DNA of 64,000 bases from Stenotrophomonas maltophilia (GTDB taxonomy: Bacteria; Pseudomonadota; Gammaproteobacteria; Xanthomonadales; Xanthomonadaceae): assembly GCF_002799245.1 (NCBI RefSeq), contig NZ_NEQV01000006.1, positions 62,001 through 126,000 of the forward strand, written 5' to 3'. The notes beneath the pieces were generated by a model that made no database searches, had not been told where the DNA came from, and saw nothing but the letters and a program-made list of their open reading frames with translations. Both the position numbers and the translations under genes were made by a program. Shown here piece by piece: positions 50,473-57,701 of this stretch. The number at the start of each line of letters is the position of its first letter. The stretch's first letter is position 1.

Positions 50473-51000
50473 ATGCACACGTGGTACCTCGGTGGCCTCG
50501 ACCACCGCCCGTTCCAGCACCTGTTCGAGAAGAGCGACAGCACCCTTGCCGCACTGGGTATCCAGCGCCGCTGGGCCGGCGCGAACGGCGGCCATCCCTG
50601 CCGGATCAGCCTGAGCGATCCGCCCGCGGGCAGCGAACTGCTCCTGCTGTCACACGTCCACCTGCCCCTGCACTCGCCCTACCATGCGTCCGGCCCGATC
50701 TTCGTGCAGCGCGGGGTGAGCCGTTGCGTTCTGCGGCCCGGTGACGTGCCGCCATATGTGCAACGCCGGATGATCTCGCTGCGCGCCTATGACGCCGCAG
50801 CGCTGATGCGCAGCGCGCAGGTCTGCGCCGGGACCGAGGTTGCTGCGCAGCTGGACAGGCTGTTCGCTGATCCGGAGGTGGCCTTCGTGCAGTTGCACAA
50901 CGCGGCGCATGGCTGTTTCTCATGCCAGGCGGATCGGGTGCAAGGGGATGTCCCGCATCGCGCTCTCCACGACGTGATCGCGGCCACGCCAACCGCGTGA
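50473..51000 (+). CDS. DUF1203 family protein
   Basis: A 175-residue DUF1203 protein. Diagnostic parts are the early YLGGLDHRPFQHLFEKSD, CRISLSDPPAGSELLLLSHVHLPLHSPYHASGPIFVQRG, PYVQRRMISLRAYDA and the C-terminal VAFVQLHNAAHGCFSCQADRV. The family is widespread and its function is unknown; there is no signal peptide. It stands alone between the cyclase and the LPMO gene. Confidence 0.87.
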   Translation: MHTWYLGGLDHRPFQHLFEKSDSTLAALGIQRRWAGANGGHPCRISLSDPPAGSELLLLSHVHLPLHSPYHASGPIFVQRGVSRCVLRPGDVPPYVQRRMISLRAYDAAALMRSAQVCAGTEVAAQLDRLFADPEVAFVQLHNAAHGCFSCQADRVQGDVPHRALHDVIAATPTA

Positions 51001-51191
51001 CGTCCAGCGCATCCGTTCAGCCCCACGTGAAGCCTGCGGGAAGGGCTTCACATGCACAGTCACGGATCGGCATTCCGATGGTTCCACCGCCTGCATCACG
51101 ACTCGATACTCGCCGTGGTGCCGCCGTTGGTCCGCCACGCAGCGCAGCCCCTGCGGTCACCGTTCCCATTCGACGACCACAAGGATGCGCC

Positions 51192-52358
51192 ATGTCATTC
51201 CGATCCACACCGCTGTTGCTGGCCGCCTCGTTCGCCGCGGCGGGCCTGTGCCTGGCCGGCAACGCGTTCGCCCACGGCACCATGACCACCCCGGTCAGCC
51301 GCGTCTATGCCTGCTTCCAGGGCAACCCGGAGAACCCGACCAATCCGGCCTGTGCCGCCGCCAAGGCGATCGGCGGTTCACAGGCGTTCTACGACTGGAA
51401 CGGCATCAACCAGGCCAACGCCAACGGCAACCACCAGGCGGTAGTACCCGACGGCAAGCTGTGCAGTGGCAACAACCCGACCTTCCGCGGCCTGGACGTG
51501 GACCGCAGCGACTGGCAGACCACGCCGATCCAGCCCGATGCGAATGGCAGGTTCACCTTCGTGTTCAAGGCCACCGCGCCGCACGCCACGCGTGACTGGC
51601 GCTTTTTCGTCACCCGCGAAGGCTGGCAGCCGGGCAGCCCGCTGCGCTGGGCCGACCTGCAGGAGTTCTGCACGCTGGGCAATACGCCGCTGTCGGCCGA
51701 TGGCACGTACAAGCTGCAGTGCACCCTGCCGCAGCGCACCGGCCAGCACGTGATCTACAACACCTGGCAGCGCTCGGATTCGACCGAGGCGTTCTACACG
51801 TGCATGGACGTGCGCTTCCAGGGCGGTGGCACGGCACCTGCACCGCAATGGCAGGATGCAGGCCCGGTGACCGCACGCGGCGACCTGCCGGTCGGAACCA
51901 CCCTGGCGCTGCGCGTGTTCAACGCCAACGGCAACGATGTCGAGCGCGTCGAGGCAACCCTGGCCAGCGGCCAGACCGCCGCTGCACAGTGGCCGTTGGT
52001 ACTGGCGCGCAAGGTCAATACCGGTGCGCAGCATGCGCGCCTGGGTGTGCTCAGCAATGGCGTGATCACGCCGACGGCCTCGGCCACCGCCAACCGCGTC
52101 TACCTGAAGGATGGCAACCGCTTCCAGCTTGATACGAAGCTGCCGGACCCGGGCACCCCGACGCCGGGCGGCGACTACGACAGCGTGTACCCGGTCGGCA
52201 TCGGCCACTATGTGCCGGGCCAGACCGTGGTCAAGGGCAGCGACGGCAAGCTGTATGCCTGCCGCCCGAAACCGGAAGGCGCGTGGTGCAACGTCGACGC
52301 CGAAGCGTACCGGCCAGGCGTGGGCAGTGCCTGGCGGGATGCGTGGATCGCGTACTGA
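51192..52358 (+). CDS. secreted AA10 lytic polysaccharide monooxygenase (chitin-binding protein) with C-terminal CBM-like domain
   Basis: A 388-residue secreted enzyme. A 27-residue signal peptide ends in AFA, leaving His28 as the mature N-terminal His, the first half of the copper histidine brace (AFA-HGTMTTPVSR). The second His is in KATAPHATRDWRFFVTREGWQ, with the axial Phe in RFFVT. This is the AA10 pattern for chitin or cellulose oxidation. The middle domain resembles a GbpA-like beta module. The C-terminal about 60 residues (DSVYPVGIGHYVPGQTVVKGSDGKLYACRPKPEGAWC) resemble a CBM5/12 chitin-binding module. It suggests chitin use. Confidence 0.92.
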   Translation: MSFRSTPLLLAASFAAAGLCLAGNAFAHGTMTTPVSRVYACFQGNPENPTNPACAAAKAIGGSQAFYDWNGINQANANGNHQAVVPDGKLCSGNNPTFRGLDVDRSDWQTTPIQPDANGRFTFVFKATAPHATRDWRFFVTREGWQPGSPLRWADLQEFCTLGNTPLSADGTYKLQCTLPQRTGQHVIYNTWQRSDSTEAFYTCMDVRFQGGGTAPAPQWQDAGPVTARGDLPVGTTLALRVFNANGNDVERVEATLASGQTAAAQWPLVLARKVNTGAQHARLGVLSNGVITPTASATANRVYLKDGNRFQLDTKLPDPGTPTPGGDYDSVYPVGIGHYVPGQTVVKGSDGKLYACRPKPEGAWCNVDAEAYRPGVGSAWRDAWIAY

Positions 52359-52420
52359 GGCTGCGCACCGGGGGCGGCGTGATGCCGCCCCTGGTGGGCA
52401 CTTCAAGGCTTCATGAGGTT

Positions 52421-52442
52421 GCCGGCCAGCGGCCGGCACTAC
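52421..52442 (-). repeat. SMAG-type (GTAG) repeat at the island junction
   Basis: GCCGGCCAGCGGCCGGCACTAC, on the minus strand GTAG followed by TGCCGGCC-GCT-GGCCGGC, identical to the unit at 24051-24072. It is the last core-type repeat before the AT-rich stretch. Confidence 0.75.
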
Positions 52443-52447
52443 CCGGG

Positions 52448-52550
52448 CCTATTTGCTGCTGAAGGACTAAATAACAACGGAAAACTTATTTAAAGCATAT
52501 AAATCAATTACTTATGCTTGAAATAAGACTTTCGACTTATGTGAGCCTTG
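52448..52550. other. AT-rich junction marking the left edge of an acquired region
   Basis: Base composition drops abruptly (runs such as GAAAACTTATTTAAAGCA and ATAAATCAATTACTTA) right after core-like sequence. All genes to the right use a less GC-biased third position than those to the left. No tRNA or direct-repeat attachment site was found in the window. Confidence 0.7.
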
Positions 52551-52820
52551 TCAATTGATCCTCGAGACTCGCACTGCCTTTAGAGCCTTGCAGATCAGAT
52601 CAGACACCTCAGCTGGAGAGACACCCAGCGCAGATGCCATTTGGCAGAATTCGAGAACGTCTAGACGACGTGATCCAGACTCTATTGAAGAAATGCGCTG
52701 TTGGGGCCACCCCAGATGGGCAGCAAGCTGAGTCTGACTGATGCCCAAGATCTCCCGATGCTCCCGAAGCTTTCCGACCAAACGGAGGTACGGGTTCTGA
52801 TAGATCGTCTTCGTAGCCAT
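52551..52820 (-). CDS. small helix-turn-helix (XRE-like) regulator
   Basis: An 89-residue Cro/C1-type protein: after NPYLRLVGKLREHREILGISQTQLAAHLGWPQQRISSIESGSRRLDVLEFCQMASALGVS the tail is short. The start at 52820 was chosen because it begins the HTH domain; the longer frame is not conserved-looking. It is divergent from the gene at 52941 across a 120-base gap containing a 17-base palindrome. It is probably an autoregulator or local regulator. Confidence 0.82.
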   Translation of the reverse strand: MATKTIYQNPYLRLVGKLREHREILGISQTQLAAHLGWPQQRISSIESGSRRLDVLEFCQMASALGVSPAEVSDLICKALKAVRVSRIN

Positions 52821-52868
52821 CCGGTCCGCCTCAAGGAGCGGATGGAAATCTATGACCGGGGCACGGCA

Positions 52869-52885
52869 TACATGAAAATCATGTA
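52869..52885. promoter_or_regulatory. 17-bp palindrome, candidate operator of the HTH regulator
   Basis: TACATGA-AAA-TCATGTA is a perfect dyad, 49 bases upstream of the HTH start and 56 bases upstream of the divergent gene start. Size and symmetry fit a Cro/C1-type dimer site. Confidence 0.5.
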
Positions 52886-52940
52886 GACGACATCGTGCCG
52901 CCTTGGTAGCATCCGGACTGGTTAATTTGCCGGGGATCGA

Positions 52941-53717
52941 GTGATCTATGGCCGTAGCCAACAGACCCTCCTTCCTTCGTGGCCCGAGCTCGACTCACTT
53001 GTCGTATCGCTTGGTCCTTTCTACACCTGCGCCTGGTGTGCGCTTGAACGCTCCACTTCCGTTAGCGCGCCCGTTTCCTCAGACCCTGCTGTCGCCCAGC
53101 AACTCCTGCAATTCCTAAAAAGCGCAGGTGTTGTGACCGGTTCCAGTTCAGGCAACGGAGCCGTTAAGCGCTCTCTCTACGAACCGGTCAGTTGGTCCTA
53201 CGTCGATGACCTGATTCTTCCTGATGACCTTGATGCAGCGCTCAAGGGGATGCTTGATGCTTGGCGCCCGACGCTTGATAAACACGCAAGACTTTGGATC
53301 TGGCGCCAGCTAGCGGATCGAGAGGCAAGCGCCTATCTCACATCATTGCTGCGCCGTCACCGTATCGGAGTGCACCGCGTAGATGAAATCCTGAGAAGTC
53401 AGGATGAGGAGTGGACTCGTCTGAGCCTGGGGCGGAAACGATACGTGCTCTGGTCATCTGTAAGGGGAGCAGCGAGCCAGTTCCTTAGTAGCGGTGGCAA
53501 CGAGGACGCCGCACTAGAAGTGCTTTCCCGAGAGATGCGAAGGAGGACGCGCTGGCTGGTAGTAAAGGCGGCCGCGGGTGAACTTCGAAGAACCGACTAT
53601 TGCTTCCTTCCTGACACAGGTTGGCGACGACCACTGATGATCGATGTAGCGCTGGAAAGCATACTGAAGATAGGCGATGACTACTGGCTTGCAGCTCCAT
53701 CCTTGGGCGAAATCTAG
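52941..53717 (+). CDS. hypothetical protein in island edge
   Basis: A 258-residue soluble protein starting with GTG at 52941 (preceded by GGGGATCGA). It is acidic/helical, with KHARLWIWRQLADREASAYLTSLLRRHRIGVHRVDEILRSQDEEWTRLSLGRKRYVLWSSVRGAASQFLSSGG and, near the C-terminus, EMRRRTRWLVVKAAAGELRRTDYCF. No domain recognised. It is followed by a HAD-like and a phosphatase gene; 68 bases separate it from the former. Function unknown. Confidence 0.6.
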   Translation: MIYGRSQQTLLPSWPELDSLVVSLGPFYTCAWCALERSTSVSAPVSSDPAVAQQLLQFLKSAGVVTGSSSGNGAVKRSLYEPVSWSYVDDLILPDDLDAALKGMLDAWRPTLDKHARLWIWRQLADREASAYLTSLLRRHRIGVHRVDEILRSQDEEWTRLSLGRKRYVLWSSVRGAASQFLSSGGNEDAALEVLSREMRRRTRWLVVKAAAGELRRTDYCFLPDTGWRRPLMIDVALESILKIGDDYWLAAPSLGEI

Positions 53718-53785
53718 TCAAAACAGAGGCCCTCGATTACCCACTTCCCTGGCTCATCTGAACCAAGAATCACGAGACTTGATAG

Positions 53786-54241
53786 ATGCGTCCAATCATT
53801 CTTGCACTGGACCTTGAGGGAACACTTATCTCCAATGCCGTCAGTCAAATACCCCGACCCGGCCTGATGGAGTTCCTAAACTATGCCAGCAGCACCTTCA
53901 ATCGGATCGTCATGTTCACCTCTGTACCCCAAAAGGTTGTTGCAGAGATTACATCCCTCTTGGTGCTGGAGGGACGCGCTCCCGAATGGTCTCAACATCT
54001 CCCATACATCGAATGGGACGGTCCGACGAAGGACCTTCGATTCGTTTCGGCAGAACTTGGCGAGGCACTGTTGCTGGATGATCACGGGGCCTACGTGCAT
54101 CCCGGCCAACACTTCCTCTGGATTGAAGCCCCTCTCTTCGCTGCACCATATTCTGATGGAGACGAGGGGCTGCAGCTGGTGATCCAGCGTCTTGAGGAGC
54201 GCCTCAATCCAGGCAGCACAAAGCCCAAGGCGCGGCCTTAG
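53786..54241 (+). CDS. HAD-like (NIF/FCP1-type) protein
   Basis: A 151-residue HAD-superfamily protein. Motif I is ALDLEGTLISNAVSQIPRPGL, with Asp9 nucleophile and Glu at the +2 position where phosphatases usually have Asp. Motif II Ser/Thr is in IVMFTSVPQKV, and the acidic pair is in EALLLDDHGAYVHPGQ. A cap is lacking, as in NIF-like phosphatases. It runs directly before a tyrosine/dual-specificity phosphatase gene in the same direction. Substrate unknown. Confidence 0.75.
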   Translation: MRPIILALDLEGTLISNAVSQIPRPGLMEFLNYASSTFNRIVMFTSVPQKVVAEITSLLVLEGRAPEWSQHLPYIEWDGPTKDLRFVSAELGEALLLDDHGAYVHPGQHFLWIEAPLFAAPYSDGDEGLQLVIQRLEERLNPGSTKPKARP

Positions 54242-54317
54242 TGGATGGAGTGTGCCGTGGATGCAATCTTCGGACGCCGCAGTGAGACACCGCCAGCCCC
54301 CAATACTCGAGGATTCT

Positions 54318-54875
54318 GTGCACAGAACTAGCTTGTCTCATCCGTTGCAGATTGCGGGACTTTCCGTCGGTGCCAACGGAGGAACCATAGGCGTTACCTT
54401 TGCCCCCGGTAAGCATCAGAAAGTTGCAATGACGGGCTCGTGGTGTAGAGATCTCGAGCTCGATCTAGCGTCCGTCTCAGCTTGGGGATGTCGCCATCTG
54501 CTTTCCTTGATTGAACCGTGGGAGTTCGACGATCTCGGGATAGGGTCGCTACCCGAACGCGCGCGCGCTCATGGCCTGCACTGGCATGGTCTTCCGATTC
54601 GTGATGGAGAAGCGCCGGATCCTCAGTTCTTGGACGAGTGGACACGACTAGGCCCCGTCCTCACTGACGATTTGCTCCGCGGTGACAAAGTAGTCGTTCA
54701 TTGCAAAGGAGGGCTTGGCAGAGCGGGCACCGTGGCTTCGATGCTACTGCTCGAGAGCAGATCATGCCTAAGCGCTGAAGAAGCTATGGCCAGAGTTCGG
54801 AGTGCTCGTCCCGGAGCCGTGGAAACGGCGGAGCAAGAGCGCTTCCTTCTTCACTGGGCTTCTCGGATGCTCTAG
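54318..54875 (+). CDS. dual-specificity/tyrosine-type phosphatase (CDKN3-like family)
   Basis: A 185-residue phosphatase. The P-loop Cys-x5-Arg is in VVHCKGGLGRAGTVASMLL and the general-acid region in HWHGLPIRDGEAPD. The N-terminal SLSHPLQIAGLSVGANGGTIGVTFAPGKHQ and SVSAWGCRHLLSLIEPWEFDDLGIGSLPERARAHGL resemble the cyclin-dependent kinase inhibitor 3-like bacterial family. The GTG at 54318 was preferred: GAGG lies 6 bases upstream and the preceding 42 codons overlap the HAD gene and look unlike the family. Probably co-transcribed with the HAD gene. Confidence 0.8.
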   Translation: MHRTSLSHPLQIAGLSVGANGGTIGVTFAPGKHQKVAMTGSWCRDLELDLASVSAWGCRHLLSLIEPWEFDDLGIGSLPERARAHGLHWHGLPIRDGEAPDPQFLDEWTRLGPVLTDDLLRGDKVVVHCKGGLGRAGTVASMLLLESRSCLSAEEAMARVRSARPGAVETAEQERFLLHWASRML

Positions 54876-55023
54876 AACCGTGTGCGCTGAAGCATCCGTT
54901 CTGAACTCTTGACACGGCACTAATCACGTCCAGACCTGTGAACCTCCCAGTGCCGGATCAGCTTCGCCCCGGTGCTCATCGGTGAATCTGAGAACCCGCG
55001 GGGAGGTCAGCAATCAGAGGTTT

Positions 55024-55049
55024 GAGGGGATCTCCCCACGGCAGGCGTA
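55024..55049 (+). promoter_or_regulatory. candidate CnrH (ECF)-type promoter upstream of cnrY
   Basis: GAGGGGA (55024-55030), a 15-base spacer, then CGTA (55046-55049), 30 bases before the cnrY ATG. The identical boxes and spacer length occur upstream of cnrC (56406-56431). This is the geometry of an ECF sigma -35/-10 pair. Confidence 0.6.
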
Positions 55050-55078
55050 TAAGTAGGGAAGGATGAGGAGATCTCCAC

Positions 55079-55366
55079 ATGAATGATCTAGACGATTGGC
55101 TGTCCAGAGCCTCGGCAGCTACAAGGCCAGACGGCCATGATCGGGCCACCGATAGCCTGGTCCGACGCCTGTCCCAGGAAGCTTCCCCTTCGCAATGGGC
55201 CGGTAAGCGAGAGTTCCGCCGGGCACTCGCATGCGCGGCGCTCGCGGCGGTGCTTACCTGCGGAGGAGTAGGCTCCGCCTTCTTTGTCACCCAGGCACCC
55301 TCGCGCCCGACATGGGTCGCGGCCCCAGCTTCCATGTCCCCATACGCTCTACTGGTGGAACGCTGA
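55079..55366 (+). CDS. cnrY: anti-sigma factor, CnrY-like
   Basis: A 95-residue protein with a cytosolic N-terminus (MNDLDDWLSRASAATRPDGHD), one membrane helix near residues 47-69 (ALACAALAAVLTCGGVGSAFFV) and a short periplasmic tail. Length equals CnrY of Cupriavidus metallidurans (95 residues). In that system CnrY holds the sigma factor CnrH at the membrane until the sensor CnrX detects cobalt or nickel. A good RBS (AGGAGA) precedes it. TGA overlaps the cnrX ATG (TGATG). Identification rests on size, topology and gene order. Confidence 0.75.
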   Translation: MNDLDDWLSRASAATRPDGHDRATDSLVRRLSQEASPSQWAGKREFRRALACAALAAVLTCGGVGSAFFVTQAPSRPTWVAAPASMSPYALLVER

Positions 55367-55812
55367 TGGCAATCGGACCCCTCATGAGGCTGCCGCTGGC
55401 AACAATCGCTGGCGCCATCATTGGCGTAGTGTGCGCGCTGGCTATCGGCTGGATCTGGCACTCGCTCAATCCTGGGCACAGCGATCTCCATGAACGCCTT
55501 CACGCCGTGGTGCCTCTGGACGACTCGGAGAAGCAGATCCTCCAGGCCAAGGAACAGCTGTTCGCAACAAGGCGAGGTGAGATCGAAGCGCGCCTGCGGA
55601 TTGCCAACCGCCAGCTGGCGGACGCCATCGCGGCTGACCCCAAATGGAACCCCCAGGTGGAACGTGCAAGTCGTGAGGTGGAGCGGGCTGCGGGCGATCT
55701 CCAGCGCATCACGCTCGAGCATGTGTTCGAGATGCGCGAGGGCTTGAAACCCGAGCACCGGCCGGCCTACGACAAGGCACTCCTTGAAGCACTTCGCACC
55801 GACTCTCCCTGA
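55366..55812 (+). CDS. cnrX: periplasmic Co/Ni sensor CnrX-like
   Basis: A 148-residue membrane-anchored sensor, the same length as CnrX of C. metallidurans. An N-terminal membrane helix (residues 10-31) precedes a four-helix periplasmic domain. The ligands known from CnrX fall at identical positions: His42 and His46 (DLHERLHAVV), Glu63 (AKEQLF), His119 (LEHVF) and Met123 (EMREG). The helical core reads REVERAAGDLQRITLEHVFEMREGLKPEHRPAYDKALLEAL. Metal binding releases CnrY's grip on CnrH. The ATG at 55366 overlaps the cnrY stop. Confidence 0.9.
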   Translation: MAIGPLMRLPLATIAGAIIGVVCALAIGWIWHSLNPGHSDLHERLHAVVPLDDSEKQILQAKEQLFATRRGEIEARLRIANRQLADAIAADPKWNPQVERASREVERAAGDLQRITLEHVFEMREGLKPEHRPAYDKALLEALRTDSP

Positions 55813-55826
55813 GCCCCACAAACGTT

Positions 55827-56390
55827 GTGACCATCGAGGACGACAACAACTGGGCAGTTGAAGCTGCGGCGGGTGATGCTGAGGCCTTCGCTCGCCTGGT
55901 CCGCCGTCACTCGCCAGCAATCAAGCAGATGGTTCGAGGCATGGGTCTGCCCGAAACCGACGTCGATGATGTCGTGCAGGAGACATTCGTTGCCGCTTGG
56001 CGAGGCCTGTCAGAGTACGATCCGACGCGCTCGGTACTTCCTTGGCTGATGCGTATTGGAATCAACAAGGTTCGTGATACGCAACGGTTTCGACGCGTCC
56101 GCCACTTCCTGTTTCGGGCCAAGCCTTTGGATGATGAGGAAGGACGCGCCCTGCATTCCGAGCAGGCCGGGCCAGAGCAGGTTGCCGGTTCTCAGCTTGA
56201 GCTCGCAGAAGTAAGAAGGGTTCTCAACACGATCGACCCGAGCCTGCGTGAAGCTCTGGTTCTGACTGCCTTCGTCGGCCTTTCCCAGGTTGAAGCAGCT
56301 TCCGCCCTGGGTATCAGTCTCAAAACGATAGAGGGTCGCGTCCTGAGAGCGCGGGCCAAACTGACAGATGCACTGAGCCGCGGGAAATAA
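55827..56390 (+). CDS. cnrH: ECF sigma factor CnrH-like
   Basis: A 187-residue ECF sigma factor. Region 2 is DAEAFARLVRRHSPAIKQMVRGMGLPETDVDDVVQETFVAAWRGLSEYDPTRSVLPWLMRIGINKVRD. Region 4 is LREALVLTAFVGLSQVEAASALGISLKTIEGRVLRARAKLTDAL. The start is GTG at 55827, 14 bases after cnrX. It is expected to direct RNA polymerase to the two GAGGGGA-N15-CGTA motifs upstream of cnrY and cnrC. Its gene order YXH is that of cnr/ncc loci. Confidence 0.88.
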   Translation: MTIEDDNNWAVEAAAGDAEAFARLVRRHSPAIKQMVRGMGLPETDVDDVVQETFVAAWRGLSEYDPTRSVLPWLMRIGINKVRDTQRFRRVRHFLFRAKPLDDEEGRALHSEQAGPEQVAGSQLELAEVRRVLNTIDPSLREALVLTAFVGLSQVEAASALGISLKTIEGRVLRARAKLTDALSRGK

Positions 56391-56405
56391 ATTTTCGCCG
56401 GATTC

Positions 56406-56431
56406 GAGGGGAAGGCCGCGCAGGCCGCGTA
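56406..56431 (+). promoter_or_regulatory. candidate CnrH (ECF)-type promoter upstream of cnrC
   Basis: GAGGGGA (56406-56412), 15-base spacer, CGTA (56428-56431), 46 bases before the cnrC ATG. Preceding bases TTC match TTT at the cnrY site. Spacers differ in sequence, which argues that the boxes, not a duplicated segment, are conserved. Confidence 0.6.
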
Positions 56432-56477
56432 GTGCAGAAAGACGGCCGAGATTGCGGCCCCACTGCACCGGATCCTC

Positions 56478-57701
56478 ATGAAACCATCATTGCTTGCCCT
56501 GACGGTGATGCTGGCCCTGACCAGTATCTCTGCGGCCTATGCCTCGGACGCCCCGAACTTCAGCGCGTTGCTCGAGCAGAGCAGGGCCCAATCCCCCTTC
56601 CTTCAGGAAAAGGGGTTCGACACAGCTGCCGCTGCGGGCGAAGCCCGCCAAGCGCGAGCGCTACGTAACCCCACCATTGATGCCCTCGCAGAGAATCTCA
56701 ACGCTCCCCCCAGCAATGGCGCGAGCCAGCGGCAGACGACCTACACCATCAGCCAGCCACTCGAGATCTTTGGCCAACGTGGGGCTCGAATCCAGGCGGG
56801 AGAGAAAGGGCTGCAGGCGGCCGAAGCTCGCCAGCACCAGGCGCAAGTCGAATTCGCCGCAGCCTTGGCTGTTGCCTACGCGTCTTCCGAAGCTGGGCTG
56901 ATACGGCGCGACATTGCTGCCGAAGATGTTGATCGCGCCAGAGGCGACCTGAAGGCAGCTCAGGCGCTGGTTGACGCAGGAAAGGAGGCCAGCCTGCGCG
57001 TAGCACAAGCCCAGGCAGGCTTGAGCTCAGCAGAAGCGATTGCCGCCTCAAGAGAGGCAGAGGCGGCTGCAGCTCTCGAGCAACTGTCAGTACTGGCGGG
57101 AAGAGCGGAACCCTACTCAGGCACGTCCGAGTCACTCCTGGTGCGCGAGTGGGTTGCGCCCGCAATTGCGAACGTCGATTCGGCATCTGTCCTGTCTGCG
57201 AAGGCAGACGTCGACGCGAGCGATGCGGTTCTGCGCACTGAACGCTTCAAGCGGGCACCGGACCTGAACCTCACCGCAGGCCGTCGCAACTTCGCCGCCG
57301 GTGGGGACGCATTGGTCGTCGGCGTGTCTCTGAGCATCCCATTGTTTGACCGGAACAGTGGCGGGATCAGCGCGGCTCGAGCACGGAGCGACGCCGCCCG
57401 TGCTCGATTGGATGCCGCACGCCTCCAGAGCCAGGCGGACCGTGCGACTGCGCTTGCGCGTGTTGACGCCGCCAAGCGAGGACTGATCGCTGCCTCCAAG
57501 GGAGAGGAAGCAGCCACGGAAGCCTACCGAATGGCGCGCTTGGGATACGAGGCCGGTAGAACCCCACTGGTTGAGCTGCTGCTTAGCCGTCGCACGCTGA
57601 CGGACGCGAGGCTGAGCGTGGTGGATGCACGACTCGCACGCGTTGCCGCCTACGCATCGCTCGCCGTGGCCAGCGGTCAGATTGCCTTTGGAGACATGTA
57701 G
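56478..57701 (+). CDS. cnrC: outer membrane efflux protein CnrC/CzcC-like
   Basis: A 407-residue TolC-type channel with a signal peptide (LALTVMLALTSISAAYA). It shows the CzcC-type pattern: ALLEQSRAQSPFLQEKGFDTAAAAGEARQARALRNPTIDALAENLN, then YTISQPLEIFGQRGARIQAGEKGLQAAEARQHQAQVEFAAALAVAYA, and the C-terminal GYEAGRTPLVELLLSRRTLTDARL. It would carry cobalt/nickel across the outer membrane with CnrB and CnrA. It is directly followed (0 bases) by cnrB. Confidence 0.87.
   Translation: MKPSLLALTVMLALTSISAAYASDAPNFSALLEQSRAQSPFLQEKGFDTAAAAGEARQARALRNPTIDALAENLNAPPSNGASQRQTTYTISQPLEIFGQRGARIQAGEKGLQAAEARQHQAQVEFAAALAVAYASSEAGLIRRDIAAEDVDRARGDLKAAQALVDAGKEASLRVAQAQAGLSSAEAIAASREAEAAAALEQLSVLAGRAEPYSGTSESLLVREWVAPAIANVDSASVLSAKADVDASDAVLRTERFKRAPDLNLTAGRRNFAAGGDALVVGVSLSIPLFDRNSGGISAARARSDAARARLDAARLQSQADRATALARVDAAKRGLIAASKGEEAATEAYRMARLGYEAGRTPLVELLLSRRTLTDARLSVVDARLARVAAYASLAVASGQIAFGDM

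Noticed and set aside
55026..55037. GGGGA-TC-TCCCC dyad upstream of cnrY as a separate operator
   Set aside because: It overlaps the GAGGGGA box and is absent at the cnrC site, so it is better explained as part of the -35 context.
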